Positions 7,360 through 19,081 of a stretch of DNA of 64,000 nt are shown here, one piece after another. The notes beneath the pieces were generated by a model. The model made no database searches. It was not told where the DNA came from and saw nothing but the letters and a program-made list of their open reading frames with translations. Source of the stretch: Pseudomonas eutrophicaquae (GTDB taxonomy: Bacteria > Pseudomonadota > Gammaproteobacteria > Pseudomonadales > Pseudomonadaceae). Each line of letters starts with the position of its first letter. Positions within the stretch are counted from its first letter, which is position 1. The translations under genes and the position numbers were made by a program. The stretch lies in assembly GCF_023544715.1 (NCBI RefSeq), contig NZ_JAMJEZ010000002.1, positions 1 to 64,000 of the forward strand, in the 5' to 3' direction.

Positions 7360-8877
7360 ATGAGCGCACTGCATAAAGACGCCGCCATTGCGGTGATTGG
7401 CGCCGGCGCGATGGGCGCCGGCATTGCTCAGGTCGCCGCGCAGGCCGGCCACCCAGTGGCCCTGTTCGACACCCGCGAAGGCGCCGCCGCCCAGGCCATC
7501 GCCGGCATCGCCAAACAGCTCGGCAAGCGCGTCGAGGCCGGCAAGCTGGACGCCGCTGCGCGCGATGCCGTGATCGCCCGCCTGACCCCGGCCGAGCGTC
7601 TGGAAGATCTGGCCGGCAGCGCCCTGGTGGTCGAGGCGATCGTCGAGAACCTCGCCATCAAGCGCGAGCTGTTTGCGAAGCTCGAAGCCATCTGCGGCGA
7701 CGACTGCATCCTCGCCAGCAACACCTCCTCGCTGTCGATCACCTCGCTGGCCGCCACGCTCAAGCGCCCTGAGCGGGTCGCCGGCCTGCACTTCTTCAAC
7801 CCGGCGCCGGTGATGGCGCTGGTCGAGATCGTCGCGGGTCTGGCCAGTGACCCGGCGGTGCTCGACTGCCTGTACGCCACCGCCAAGGCGTGGGGCAAAA
7901 AGCCGGTGCACACCAAATCGACCCCGGGCTTCATCGTCAACCGCGTGGCCCGGCCGTTCTACGCCGAGAGCCTGCGCCTCTTGCAGGAAGGCGCCAGCGA
8001 CTGCGCCAGCCTCGATGCGCTGCTGCGCGACGCCGGCGGTTTTCGCATGGGCGCCTTCGAGCTGACCGACCTGATCGGCCACGACGTCAACTACGCGGTG
8101 ACCTGCTCGGTATTCGACGCCTACTACGGCGACTTCCGCTTCCAGCCCTCCCTGATCCAGAAGGAACTGGTCGACGCCGGCCGCTTTGGCCGCAAGAGTG
8201 GCCGCGGCTTCTACGACTACGCCGAAGGCGCCGAGCGCCCGGCGCCGCAGAGCCTGCCGGCTGCTGCCAAACCCGAATGCGTGGTGGTGGAAGGCGACCT
8301 CGGCGCGGCCTCGGCACTGGTCGAGCGCCTCGAAGCCGCCGGCATCGAGATCGTCCGCCGCGATGGCGCCGGCCTGCTGCGCGTCGGCGAGGCGGTGCTG
8401 GCGCCGAGCGACGGGCGCATGGCCGCCGAGCGCACCCGCATTGATGGCCTGCGTAACCTGGCGCTGTTCGATTTGGCGCTGGACTACGCGAAAGCCACCC
8501 GCCTGGCCGTGGCGTTTGCCGCCGACTGCGACAGCGCGGCCCGCGAGGCGGTCGCCGGTCTCTTGCAGGCCGCCGGCATCACCGTCACCGAAGTCACCGA
8601 CAGCCCGGCGCTGGTGGTGCTGCGCACCGTGGCGATGCTCGCCAACGAGGCCGCCGACGCCGTGCTGCAGGGCGTCGGCACCGCCGCCGACATCGACCTG
8701 GCCATGTGCGCCGGGGTCAACTACCCGAAGGGCCCGCTGGCCTGGGCCGACGCCATCGGTGTCGGCAGCGTGCTGAGCGCCCTCGACAACCTGCAGCGCA
8801 GCTACGGCGAGGACCGCTACCGCCCGTCCCTGCTGCTGCGCCGCCTGCACTGCACCGGAGGGCGTTTCCATGGCTGA
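7360..8877 (+). CDS. paaH: 3-hydroxyadipyl-CoA dehydrogenase PaaH
   Basis: 505-residue NAD-dependent 3-hydroxyacyl-CoA dehydrogenase that oxidises 3-hydroxyadipyl-CoA to 3-oxoadipyl-CoA. An N-terminal Rossmann motif GAGAMGAGIAQ lies near residues 12-22. HFFNPAPVMALVEIV carries the catalytic His region. Two C-terminal dehydrogenase domains follow, the second including GVNYPKGPLAWAD. The start was placed at 7360, just after the paaG stop, because the open frame upstream runs inside paaG. It overlaps paaI by 8 bp. Confidence 0.93.
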   Translation: MSALHKDAAIAVIGAGAMGAGIAQVAAQAGHPVALFDTREGAAAQAIAGIAKQLGKRVEAGKLDAAARDAVIARLTPAERLEDLAGSALVVEAIVENLAIKRELFAKLEAICGDDCILASNTSSLSITSLAATLKRPERVAGLHFFNPAPVMALVEIVAGLASDPAVLDCLYATAKAWGKKPVHTKSTPGFIVNRVARPFYAESLRLLQEGASDCASLDALLRDAGGFRMGAFELTDLIGHDVNYAVTCSVFDAYYGDFRFQPSLIQKELVDAGRFGRKSGRGFYDYAEGAERPAPQSLPAAAKPECVVVEGDLGAASALVERLEAAGIEIVRRDGAGLLRVGEAVLAPSDGRMAAERTRIDGLRNLALFDLALDYAKATRLAVAFAADCDSAAREAVAGLLQAAGITVTEVTDSPALVVLRTVAMLANEAADAVLQGVGTAADIDLAMCAGVNYPKGPLAWADAIGVGSVLSALDNLQRSYGEDRYRPSLLLRRLHCTGGRFHG

Positions 8878-9328
8878 TCTGCACAGCGAACTGACGCCCC
8901 AGCAACTGGCCGAAGCCTGCGCGGCTGCCATGCACGAGCGCGATCTGGCGGTGCGCCACCTGGGTATTGAGATCCTGCGCGTGGCGCCGGGTCAGGCGGA
9001 TCTGCAGATGACGGTTGGCGAGTTCATGATCCAGGGACACGCCAGCTGCCACGGCGGCTACCTGTTCACCCTCGCCGACTCGGCCTTCGCCTACGCCTGT
9101 AACAGCTACGACGACGTCTGCGTGGCGCTGGGCTGCAGCATCGACTACATCGCCCCCGGCCGCGTGGGTGATCTGCTCACCGCACGCGCCAGCGAGGTCA
9201 GCCGCAGCGGTCGCACCGGCAACTACGACGTGCGCATCGAGAACCAGCACGGCCAGCTGATCGCCGTGTTCCACGGCAAGTCCTACAAGGTGCGCGGCAC
9301 CGTCCGCCAGCAGGAGACCCCCGCATGA
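8870..9328 (+). CDS. paaI: Acyl-CoA thioesterase PaaI
   Basis: 152-residue hotdog-fold thioesterase. The PaaI signature CHGGYLFTLADSAFAYACN contains the conserved HGG and the catalytic Asp of LADSA. PaaI hydrolyses ring-hydroxylated and other blocked phenylacetyl-CoA esters so CoA is not trapped. It overlaps paaH by 8 bp and paaJ by 4 bp (ATGA), so it is tightly coupled in the operon. Confidence 0.94.
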   Translation: MADLHSELTPQQLAEACAAAMHERDLAVRHLGIEILRVAPGQADLQMTVGEFMIQGHASCHGGYLFTLADSAFAYACNSYDDVCVALGCSIDYIAPGRVGDLLTARASEVSRSGRTGNYDVRIENQHGQLIAVFHGKSYKVRGTVRQQETPA

Positions 9329-10530
9329 CTCAGGCTCTGATTATTGACGCGATCCGCACCCCGATCGGCCGCTACGCCGGCGCGCTGTCCGCCGTGCGGG
9401 CCGACGATCTTGGCGCGGTGCCGCTGCGCGCACTGATGGCGCGCAATCCGCAGGTCGATTGGACGGCCATTGATGATGTGATCTTCGGCTGCGCCAACCA
9501 GGCTGGTGAGGACAACCGCAACGTCGCGCGCATGTCCTCGCTGCTCGCCGGCCTGCCGCTCAACGTGCCGGGCACCACCGTCAACCGCCTGTGCGGCTCG
9601 GGGATGGATGCCATCGGCGCCGCCGCCCGCGCCCTGCGCTGCGGCGAGGCCCAGCTGATGATCGCCGGCGGCGTCGAATCCATGTCGCGCGCGCCCTTCG
9701 TGATGAGCAAGGCCGACAGCGCCTTCTCTCGTCAGGCGGAGATCTTCGACACCACCATCGGCTGGCGCTTCGTCAACGCGATCATGAAGAAGGAGTTCGG
9801 CATCGACTCGATGCCGGAAACCGCCGAGAACGTCGCCGAGCAGTTCAATGTCTCGCGCGCTGATCAGGATGCCTTCGCCCTGCGCAGCCAGCAGAAGACC
9901 GGCGCGGCGATGGCCCGCGGCCGCTTCGCGCGCGAGATCGTCCCGGTGGAGATTGCCCAGCGCAAGGGCTCGGCCAAGGTCGTCGAGCAGGACGAGCACC
10001 CGCGCCCGGACACTACCCTCGAGCAGCTGGCCAAGCTCGGCACGCCGTTCCGCGACGGCGGCAGCGTCACCGCCGGCAACGCCTCGGGGGTCAACGACGG
10101 TGCCTGTGCCCTGCTGCTGGCCAGCCCGCAAGCCGCGGAGCGTTTCGGCCTCAAGGCCCGTGGCCGCGTTGTGGCGATGGCCAGCGCCGGGGTCGAGCCG
10201 CGCATCATGGGCATCGGCCCGGTGCCGGCGACCCGCAAGGTGCTGGAGCTGGCCGGCCTCACGCTGGCCGACATGGACGTGATCGAACTCAACGAGGCAT
10301 TCGCCGCCCAGGGCCTCGCGGTGCTGCGCGAGCTGGGTATCGCCGATGACGATGCGCGGGTGAATCCCAACGGCGGCGCCATCGCCCTCGGCCACCCGCT
10401 GGGCATGAGCGGCGCGCGCCTGGTCACCACCGCCCTCAACGAACTGGAAGAGCGCCAGGGCCGTTACGCGCTGTGCACCATGTGCATCGGCGTCGGTCAG
10501 GGTATCGCCATGATCATCGAACGCCTGTAA
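9325..10530 (+). CDS. paaJ: 3-oxoadipyl-CoA/3-oxo-5,6-dehydrosuberyl-CoA thiolase PaaJ
   Basis: 401-residue thiolase. The nucleophile is Cys90 in [24 protein letters not shown] carries the His, and CMCIGVGQG the second Cys. It carries out both thiolytic steps of phenylacetate catabolism, releasing acetyl-CoA and finally succinyl-CoA. A same-length paralogue serves the benzoate branch at 42.1-43.3 kb. Assignment as PaaJ rests on its place between paaI and paaK. Confidence 0.93.
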   Translation: MTQALIIDAIRTPIGRYAGALSAVRADDLGAVPLRALMARNPQVDWTAIDDVIFGCANQAGEDNRNVARMSSLLAGLPLNVPGTTVNRLCGSGMDAIGAAARALRCGEAQLMIAGGVESMSRAPFVMSKADSAFSRQAEIFDTTIGWRFVNAIMKKEFGIDSMPETAENVAEQFNVSRADQDAFALRSQQKTGAAMARGRFAREIVPVEIAQRKGSAKVVEQDEHPRPDTTLEQLAKLGTPFRDGGSVTAGNASGVNDGACALLLASPQAAERFGLKARGRVVAMASAGVEPRIMGIGPVPATRKVLELAGLTLADMDVIELNEAFAAQGLAVLRELGIADDDARVNPNGGAIALGHPLGMSGARLVTTALNELEERQGRYALCTMCIGVGQGIAMIIERL

Positions 10531-10601
10531 AAAACCCCGCTTTGCACGAATGGGCGGCGCAGACCGCCCCTGGCCCGACAAGAATAAAGAGAGACGCCAT
10601 C

Positions 10602-11927
10602 ATGAACGCCATGCATTCGTTCAATTCCAACAAGGCCCAGCTAGACCCGATGGAAACCGCCAGCATCGACGCCCTGCGCGCCCATCAGCTCGAGCGTCTG
10701 CGCTGGACCCTACAGCATGCCTACGACAATGTGCCGGTGTACCGGAAGAAATTCGACGATCTCGGCATCCATCCGCAGGATCTGAAAACCCACGCCGATC
10801 TGGCCAAGTTCCCCTTCACCACCAAGAGCGACCTGCGCGAGAACTACCCGTTCGGCATGTTCGCCGTGCCGATGGAGCAGGTCTCGCGCATCCATGCCTC
10901 CAGCGGCACCACCGGCCAGCCCACCGTAGTCGGCTACACCGCCAATGACATCGACACCTGGGCCAACCTGGTGGCGCGCTCGATCCGTGCCGGCGGCGGT
11001 CGTCCGGGCGATCGCATCCACGTCGCCTACGGTTATGGCCTGTTCACCGGCGGCCTCGGCGCGCACTACGGTGCCGAGCGCCTTGGCTGCACGGTGATCC
11101 CGATGTCGGGCGGGCAGACCGAGAAGCAGGTCCAGCTGATCAAGGATTTCCAGCCGGACATCATCATGGTCACCCCCTCCTACATGCTGAACATTGCCGA
11201 CGAGCTGGAGCGCCAGGGCATCGATCCGCACAGCCTCAAGCTGCGCATGGGCATCTTCGGTGCAGAGCCCTGGACCGGCCAGTTGCGCGGTGAGCTGGAG
11301 AGCCGGCTGGGTATTCAGGCGCTGGACATCTACGGCCTGTCCGAGGTGATGGGCCCGGGCGTGGCGATGGAGTGCGCCGAGAGCAAGGATGGCCCGACCA
11401 TCTGGGAAGATCACTTCTACCCGGAGATCATCGACCCCAATACCGGTGAAGTGCTGCCGGATGGCGAGATGGGCGAGCTGGTGTTCACCTCGCTGTCCAA
11501 GGAGGCGCTGCCGATGATCCGCTACCGCACCCGCGACCTGACCCGCCTGCTGCCGGGCACCGCCCGGCCGATGCGGCGCATCGACAAGATCACCGGGCGC
11601 AGCGACGACATGCTGATCATCCGTGGCGTCAACGTGTTTCCGACCCAGATCGAGGAGCAGGTGCTGAAAGTCAAACAACTTTCCGCCCAATATGAGCTGC
11701 ATGTGTATCGCAACGGCAACCTGGACAGCATGGATGTGCTGGTCGAGCTCAAGCCGGAGTTCGAGGGCCTCAGCGATATCGAGCGCCAGGCGGTGAGCCG
11801 CGAGCTGGCCCACCACATCAAGAGCAACGTGGGAATCAGCACCCGCATCAACATCTGCCCCTGCTTTGCTCTGAAACGCTCGGAAGGCAAGGCTGCGCGG
11901 GTGGTGGATAAGCGCAAGTCGGCCTGA
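10602..11927 (+). CDS. paaK: Phenylacetate-CoA ligase PaaK
   Basis: 441-residue adenylate-forming ligase that activates phenylacetate with ATP and CoA. The phosphate-binding loop is ASSGTTGQPTVVGYT near residue 100. Other adenylation motifs are DIYGLSEVMGPG and GRSDDMLIIRGVNVFP, which leads into the C-terminal AMP-binding lid. The start at 10602 follows GAGAGA by about 6 nt; an internal Met at codon 4 is possible. The gene ends in a clear terminator and is the last gene of this transcript. Confidence 0.95.
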   Translation: MNAMHSFNSNKAQLDPMETASIDALRAHQLERLRWTLQHAYDNVPVYRKKFDDLGIHPQDLKTHADLAKFPFTTKSDLRENYPFGMFAVPMEQVSRIHASSGTTGQPTVVGYTANDIDTWANLVARSIRAGGGRPGDRIHVAYGYGLFTGGLGAHYGAERLGCTVIPMSGGQTEKQVQLIKDFQPDIIMVTPSYMLNIADELERQGIDPHSLKLRMGIFGAEPWTGQLRGELESRLGIQALDIYGLSEVMGPGVAMECAESKDGPTIWEDHFYPEIIDPNTGEVLPDGEMGELVFTSLSKEALPMIRYRTRDLTRLLPGTARPMRRIDKITGRSDDMLIIRGVNVFPTQIEEQVLKVKQLSAQYELHVYRNGNLDSMDVLVELKPEFEGLSDIERQAVSRELAHHIKSNVGISTRINICPCFALKRSEGKAARVVDKRKSA

Positions 11928-11940
11928 TTCGGCCCTCGGC

Positions 11941-11966
11941 AAGCCCCGCTTCGGCGGGGCTTTTTT
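11941..11966 (+). terminator. Rho-independent terminator after paaK
   Basis: AAGCCCCGC-TTCG-GCGGGGCTT followed by TTTTTA, 13 bp after the paaK stop. It separates the paaFGHIJK and paaABCDEZ transcripts. Confidence 0.95.
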
Positions 11967-12049
11967 ATGGGCGCCTTTCGGCCTGCCTGCGCGCACAGAT
12001 CGCCCACGCATTGGCCGCCGACCCTTAAAGCGACACTGAAAATATTTTC

Positions 12050-12082
12050 TTGCGTGTAATTTCTGTATCATATAAAAATACC
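12050..12082 (+). promoter_or_regulatory. Candidate paaA promoter and paa operator
   Basis: TTGCGT (12050-12055) with TATAAA (12071-12076) gives a possible promoter with a 15-bp spacer. Over it lies TGTATCA-N4-AAAATACC (12064-12082), the same pair of blocks as upstream of paaN. An operator covering the -10 region would suit repression. The paaA start is 50 bp downstream. Confidence 0.5.
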
Positions 12083-12131
12083 GGACGCCTGCAAGGCGAT
12101 GCCCTGTCTGCAACCGGCCGGAGAACAAAAA

Positions 12132-13124
12132 ATGTACGCACAACTCGTGGAAACCGGAGTCAAGCGCGTCAAGACCCTCGAGGAGATGTCCACAGAGGAG
12201 CGCGCCTTCCAGGAACGCATCGATGCCGAGATCAAGATCGAGCCGAAGAACTGGATGCCGGACGCCTACCGCCAGACCCTGATCCGCCAGATCTCCCAGC
12301 ACGCCCACTCGGAAATCGTCGGCATGCTGCCGGAAGGCAACTGGGTCACCCGCGCGCCGACCCTCAAGCGCAAGCTGCAGCTGATGGCCAAGATCCAGGA
12401 CGAGGCCGGCCACGGCATGTACCTGTACAGCGCCATGGAAACCCTCGGCGCCGACCGTGACGAGGAAATCGCCAAGCTGCACAGCGGCAAGGCCAAATAT
12501 TCGAGCATCTTCAACTACCCGACGCTGAACTGGGCGGACATGGGCGCCGTCGGCTGGCTGGTCGATGGGGCAGCGATCGTCAACCAGGTGATCCTGCAGC
12601 GCACCAGCTACGGCCCCTACTCGCGGGCGATGATCCGTATCTGCAAGGAAGAGAGCTTCCACCAGCGTCAGGGCTACGAAATCCTCCTGACCATGATGCG
12701 CCACGGCACCCAGGCGCAGAAGGACATGGTCCAGGACGCCATCAACCGCCTGTGGTGGCCGGCGCTGATGATGTTCGGCCCAAGCGACGCCGATTCGCCG
12801 AACAGTGCCCAGTCGATGGCCTGGAAGATCAAGCGCATGAGCAACGACGAGCTGCGTCAGCGCTTCATCGACCAGACCGTGCCACAACTGGAGTTCCTCG
12901 GCTGCACCGCCCCGGACCCGGACCTCAAGTGGAACGAGGAGCGCGGCCACTACGACTTCGGCCAGATCAACTGGCAGGAGTTCTACGACGTCCTTAAAGG
13001 CAACGGCCCTTGCAACCACGAGCGCATCGCCACCCGCCGCAAGGCCATCGAAGATGGTGCATGGGTGCGTGAAGCCGCCGTGGCCCATGCGGCCAAGCGT
13101 CAACAAAAACAACAAGCCGCCTGA
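12132..13124 (+). CDS. paaA: Phenylacetyl-CoA epoxidase catalytic subunit PaaA
   Basis: 330-residue ferritin-like di-iron subunit of the PaaABCE multicomponent monooxygenase, which forms the 1,2-epoxide of phenylacetyl-CoA. Carboxylate/His iron-ligand motifs are visible in [19 protein letters not shown] and [13 protein letters not shown]. The chosen start is MYAQLVETG at 12132; an upstream in-frame Met at 12099 would add 11 residues. First gene of paaABCDE-paaZ. Confidence 0.96.
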   Translation: MYAQLVETGVKRVKTLEEMSTEERAFQERIDAEIKIEPKNWMPDAYRQTLIRQISQHAHSEIVGMLPEGNWVTRAPTLKRKLQLMAKIQDEAGHGMYLYSAMETLGADRDEEIAKLHSGKAKYSSIFNYPTLNWADMGAVGWLVDGAAIVNQVILQRTSYGPYSRAMIRICKEESFHQRQGYEILLTMMRHGTQAQKDMVQDAINRLWWPALMMFGPSDADSPNSAQSMAWKIKRMSNDELRQRFIDQTVPQLEFLGCTAPDPDLKWNEERGHYDFGQINWQEFYDVLKGNGPCNHERIATRRKAIEDGAWVREAAVAHAAKRQQKQQAA

Positions 13125-13150
13125 CCGGCACCTGATCGGGAGTGACCGCC

Positions 13151-13432
13151 ATGTCCCAGTGGACCCTTTTCGAAGTCTTCGTCCGTTCCAAGCACGGCCT
13201 CAACCACAAGCATGTCGGCAGCGTGCACGCAGCCGACGCGCAAATGGCCCTGGAGAACGCCCGCGACCTGTATACCCGCCGCAATGAAGGCGTGAGCATC
13301 TGGGTCGTGCCCTCGGCGCAGATCACCGCCACCGCAGGCGATGAGAAAGAACCGTTCTTCGACCCGTCCCAGGACAAGGTCTATCGCCATGCCAGCTTCT
13401 ACGAACTGCCCGACGAAGTCGGCCACATGTAA
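13151..13432 (+). CDS. paaB: Phenylacetyl-CoA epoxidase subunit PaaB
   Basis: 93-residue small subunit, starting WTLFEVFVRSKHGLNHKHVGS and ending in FFDPSQDKVYRHASFYELPDEV, both typical of PaaB. It is needed for the active complex and is thought to bridge or position the catalytic and reductase parts. It follows paaA by 26 bp. The ATG at 13151 is preferred over a GTG three codons earlier. Confidence 0.95.
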   Translation: MSQWTLFEVFVRSKHGLNHKHVGSVHAADAQMALENARDLYTRRNEGVSIWVVPSAQITATAGDEKEPFFDPSQDKVYRHASFYELPDEVGHM

Positions 13433-13442
13433 GGAGCAGGTC

Positions 13443-14207
13443 ATGAGCGAGCACAAGAATGATCTGATCGAGTACCTGCTGCGTCTGGCCGACAACGCCA
13501 TGATCAATGGCCAGCGTCTGTGCGAGTGGTGCGGCAAGGCGCCGGCGCTGGAAGAGGAAATGGCGCTGATGAACGTCGGCCTCGACCTGGTCGGTCAGGC
13601 CCGCAACTGGTACGAATACGCCGCCGAGCTGCTGAACGATGGCCGCGATGCCGACCAGCTGGCTTTCCGCCGTGACGAGCGCGCGTTCCGCAACCTGTTG
13701 CTGGTCGAGCAGCCCAATGGCGACTATGCGGTCACGACCCTCAAGCAGTTTCTGTTCGATGCCTGGCACTTCCACACCCTGAGCGCCCTGAGCCACTCCA
13801 GCGATGCACGCATAGCCGGGATTGCCGCCAAGGGCCTCAAGGAAGTCACCTACCACCTGCGCCGCTCCAGCGAGTGGATGGAGCGTCTGGGGGATGGCAC
13901 CGAGGAGAGTCACCGCCGTCTGGCCGCCGCTGTCGATGAGCTGTGGCGCTTCACCCACGAGCTGCAGGAAGCCGACGCGCTGGAGCAGCGCTTGGCTGAC
14001 GCCGGCCTCGCTGCCGATGCCGAGGCAGTTGCCGCGGCCTGGCGCAGCACGGTCGCCCAGGTGTTCAACAGCGCGACCCTGAGCGTGCCGGCCCCGGCCA
14101 GCTACTTCTACCTGAGTGGCAAGCGCGGCCTGCACACCGAGCACCTGGGCATCCTGCTGGCCGAGATGCAGTTCCTGCAGCGCGCCTACCCGGACGCCAC
14201 CTGGTAA
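13443..14207 (+). CDS. paaC: Phenylacetyl-CoA epoxidase structural subunit PaaC
   Basis: 254-residue ferritin-like partner of PaaA that holds the heterodimer and CoA substrate but is not the catalytic di-iron subunit. FDAWHFHTLSALSHSSD and KGLKEVTYHLRRSSEWMERLGDGTEES match the family. The start at 13443 has AAGGAG 6 nt upstream; the reading frame is open further upstream only because it overlaps paaB. Confidence 0.95.
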   Translation: MSEHKNDLIEYLLRLADNAMINGQRLCEWCGKAPALEEEMALMNVGLDLVGQARNWYEYAAELLNDGRDADQLAFRRDERAFRNLLLVEQPNGDYAVTTLKQFLFDAWHFHTLSALSHSSDARIAGIAAKGLKEVTYHLRRSSEWMERLGDGTEESHRRLAAAVDELWRFTHELQEADALEQRLADAGLAADAEAVAAAWRSTVAQVFNSATLSVPAPASYFYLSGKRGLHTEHLGILLAEMQFLQRAYPDATW

Positions 14208-14241
14208 GGCCGCTGCGCCTGCCCCAGCCAAGGAGGTTGCC

Positions 14242-14838
14242 ATGAGCATTTCATCGCAAGTCGACGCCCTGTTTGGCGGTGGCCCCTGCAGTGACGGTCA
14301 GTCCGCGCCGACGGGTGGGCTGATCGCCTCGGACGGCGGAGCCCGCGAGGCCAGCGCCGAGGATCTGCCGCGGGCCTGGCAGGTGCTGGAGCAGGTGATG
14401 GACCCGGAGGTGCCGGTGGTCAGTGTCACTGACCTTGGCATCGTCCGGGACCTGAGTTGGGAGGACGGCCACCTGCGGGTGGTCGTCACCCCCACCTACT
14501 CCGGCTGCCCGGCCACCGAACTGATCGAAAACGAAATCACCAAGGCGCTGGAACAGGCCGGGTTTCGCACCCCGCGCATCGAGCGCCAGCTGGCCCCCGC
14601 CTGGACCACCGACTGGATCAGCGAACGCGGTCGCGAGCGGCTGCGTGCCTACGGCATCGCCCCGCCGGTCGGCTCCAGCAGCAAGCGCAGCCTGCTGGGC
14701 GAGCCCGTCACGGTGAGCTGCCCGCACTGCGGCAGCCAGGAGACCGAGGTGGTCAGCGAATTTGGCTCCACCGCCTGCAAGGCCCTGTACCGCTGCCGCA
14801 GCTGTCTTGAGCCCTTCGACTATTTCAAGTGCATCTGA
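14242..14838 (+). CDS. paaD: Phenylacetate epoxidase maturation protein PaaD
   Basis: 198-residue protein with an N-terminal MIP18/DUF59 domain (DPEVPVVSVTDLGIVRD, TPTYSGCPATE) thought to act in iron-sulfur or di-iron maturation of the epoxidase. A C-terminal zinc-ribbon has CPHC and CRSC pairs. It begins with a ~40-residue Gly/Ser/Ala-rich leader before the DUF59 domain. The ATG at 14242 has AAGGAGG directly upstream, which supports that start, so the extra N-terminus appears real. Confidence 0.92.
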   Translation: MSISSQVDALFGGGPCSDGQSAPTGGLIASDGGAREASAEDLPRAWQVLEQVMDPEVPVVSVTDLGIVRDLSWEDGHLRVVVTPTYSGCPATELIENEITKALEQAGFRTPRIERQLAPAWTTDWISERGRERLRAYGIAPPVGSSSKRSLLGEPVTVSCPHCGSQETEVVSEFGSTACKALYRCRSCLEPFDYFKCI

Positions 14839-14880
14839 ACGGCTCGCCCGTCGCGCTGGCCGAGCCTGGAGAATAATAAA

Positions 14881-15960
14881 ATGAGCAAGTTCCATACGCT
14901 GACCGTCCGCGAAGTCCGCCCGGAAACCCGCGATACCGTCTCGGTATCCTTCGCGGTGCCGGCTGATCTGCAGGACAGCTTCCGCTATGCCCAGGGCCAG
15001 CACCTGGTGATGCGCACCTTTATTGACGGCGAGGAAGTGCGCCGCAGCTACTCGATCTGCACCGCGGTCAGCGACAATGACCTGCGCGTGGCGATCAAGC
15101 ACATTCCCGGCGGCCTGTTCTCCAGCTTCGCCAACCAGCAGCTGGCCGCGGGTGATCGTCTGGAGGTGATGCCGCCGGCCGGGCACTTCTCGGTAGCGCT
15201 CGACCCCGCGCGCGCGGGCAACTACCTGGGCGTGGCCGCCGGCAGTGGCATCACGCCGATCATGTCGATCCTCAGGACCACCCTGGAAACCGAGCCGCAC
15301 AGCCGCTTCACGCTGATCTACGGCAACCGCGCCACCCAAAGCACCATCTTCCGCGAGCAGCTTGAGGACCTGAAGAACCAGTACCTCGAGCGCCTCAACC
15401 TGATCTTCGTGTTCAGCCGCGAGCAGCAGGACATCGACCTCTACAACGGCCGCATCGACAGCGCCAAGTGCGAGGCGCTGTTCTCGCGCTGGCTGGATGT
15501 ACCGAACCTAGATGCCGCCTTCATCTGCGGCCCGCTGGAAATGACCGAGACCGTGCGCGACACCCTCAAGGCGCACCAGATGCCGGCCGAGCGCATCCAC
15601 TTCGAGCTGTTCAACGCCGGCAACGTCGCCAGCGAGCGCCGCGAGGCACGCGCCGCCGCCGCGCAGGCCGACCAGAGCCAGACCCAGGTCACGGTGATCA
15701 GCGATGGCCGCGCGGTGAGCTTCGAGCTGGCCCGCAACAGCCAGAACCTGCTGGATGCCGGCAACAGCCACGGCCTTGAACTGCCCTACTCCTGCAAGGC
15801 CGGCGTGTGCTCGACCTGCAAGTGCAAGGTGGTGGAAGGCGAGGTGGAGATGGACGCCAACTTCGCCCTGGAAGATTACGAAGTCGCCGCCGGCTTCGTG
15901 CTGTCCTGCCAGGCCTTCCCGGTCAGCGACAAGGTCGTGCTCGACTTCGACCAGATCTGA
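14881..15960 (+). CDS. paaE: Phenylacetyl-CoA epoxidase reductase PaaE
   Basis: 359-residue electron-transfer subunit. The N-terminal FAD domain includes RRSYSIC; the NAD domain has [14 protein letters not shown]. The C-terminal plant-type 2Fe-2S ferredoxin domain has [15 protein letters not shown] plus the distal SCQ cysteine. It passes electrons from NAD(P)H to PaaA. Gene order paaABCDE is the standard one. Confidence 0.95.
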   Translation: MSKFHTLTVREVRPETRDTVSVSFAVPADLQDSFRYAQGQHLVMRTFIDGEEVRRSYSICTAVSDNDLRVAIKHIPGGLFSSFANQQLAAGDRLEVMPPAGHFSVALDPARAGNYLGVAAGSGITPIMSILRTTLETEPHSRFTLIYGNRATQSTIFREQLEDLKNQYLERLNLIFVFSREQQDIDLYNGRIDSAKCEALFSRWLDVPNLDAAFICGPLEMTETVRDTLKAHQMPAERIHFELFNAGNVASERREARAAAAQADQSQTQVTVISDGRAVSFELARNSQNLLDAGNSHGLELPYSCKAGVCSTCKCKVVEGEVEMDANFALEDYEVAAGFVLSCQAFPVSDKVVLDFDQI

Positions 15961-16009
15961 CCCCGCCCCCATCCCGGAGCGCGCCGCCTGCCTGCAGAGC
16001 GGCGCGTCG

Positions 16010-16026
16010 GCCTGCACGCTGCAGGC
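16010..16026 (+). other. Hairpin in the paaE-paaZ gap
   Basis: GCCTGCA-CGC-TGCAGGC, a 7-bp stem with no T-tract, in the 98-bp gap before paaZ. It may tune downstream expression. Confidence 0.3.
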
Positions 16027-16058
16027 TCCGCCCCCGCCTTGCTTCAGGAGAACCCCTG

Positions 16059-18069
<2,011 letters not shown>

Positions 18070-18095
<26 letters not shown>

Positions 18096-19020
18096 ACACC
18101 AGGGCCTTGAGGCCCCCCTGCGGATCGGCGTCGGCGAACTCCTCGGGGTTGGCCAGCCGCTCGACAAACCGCAGCTCGGGGGCCTCGCGGGCCATCTCCG
18201 CAATCAGGAAATCGCTACCGATCGCCGGGTCGTTGACGCAAGCCAGCACCCGGCCCCGCTCGGTGAGCAGTGCCGGCAGCCGGCGCAGCACCTTGCGGTA
18301 ATCCTTCTCCAGCACAAAGCTGCCGCGCTGGAAGGTCGGCGGATCAATGATGATCAGCTCATACGGACCGTGCCGGGCCACCTTGCTCCACGACTTGAGC
18401 AGGTCGTGGGCGAGAAAGCGCACCCGGCCCAGCTCCTGATCGTTGAGCTGGTGATTCTCACGCCCGCGCGCCAGCGCCGCGCTGGACATGTCCAGATTGA
18501 CCACCTGCTGCGCCCCACCCGCCAACGCCGCCACCGAAAAGGCGCAGGTGTAGGCAAACAGGTTGAGCACCCGGGCACCCTCGGCCTGCTCGCGCACCCA
18601 GCGCCGGCCAAGACGCATGTCGAGGAACAGGCCGCTGTTCTGGGTACGACCGAGCTCCAGCTGATAACGCAAGCCCTCCTCCTCCACCTGCCAGCGCTCG
18701 ACCGGCGGGCCGTACAGCCATTCATTGGCGCAGTCGGCGCGGTAGCGGTGCTGCAGGAGCAGCTGGCGGGCACCGCACTGCGCCCAGACCGGGCTGGCCG
18801 TCAGGCGCTGCAGGGTGGTGCGCAGCGCCGCCAGCCACTCCTCGCCCGGATCGCGGAACAGGGTGACCAGCAGCACGCCCTGCAGCCAGTCGACGGTCAG
18901 CTGCTCAAGGCCCGGCCACAGCCGGCCGCGGCCATGCAGCAGGCGGCGGGCCTCGTTCGGGGCCTGGGGCAGAGTCTGCAGCAGGTGCTGCTGCAGGGTG
19001 ACAAGGGCTTGGTGATCCAT
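18070..19020 (-). CDS. Class I SAM-dependent methyltransferase (RlmI/RlmL-like)
   Basis: 316-residue methyltransferase. The SAM-binding region is [20 protein letters not shown] near residue 150, with acidic partner NLDMSSAAL. The IIDPPTF motif is of the N/C5-methyltransferase type used by RlmI/RlmK-like rRNA modifiers. No PUA or THUMP domain is obvious in the first 130 residues, so an rRNA target is inferred only. It is convergent with paaZ and shares 26 bp at the 3' ends. Confidence 0.85.
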
Positions 19021-19081
19021 GGGCGACTCCAGCGGGGCGGGCCGGCATTCTAGACCAGCGGCCGCACCCGGCTGCAGCCCG

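Noticed and set aside
5508-7424. A 638-codon open frame antisense to paaF and paaG
   Set aside because: Same codon-bias artefact; the plus strand encodes two intact crotonases.
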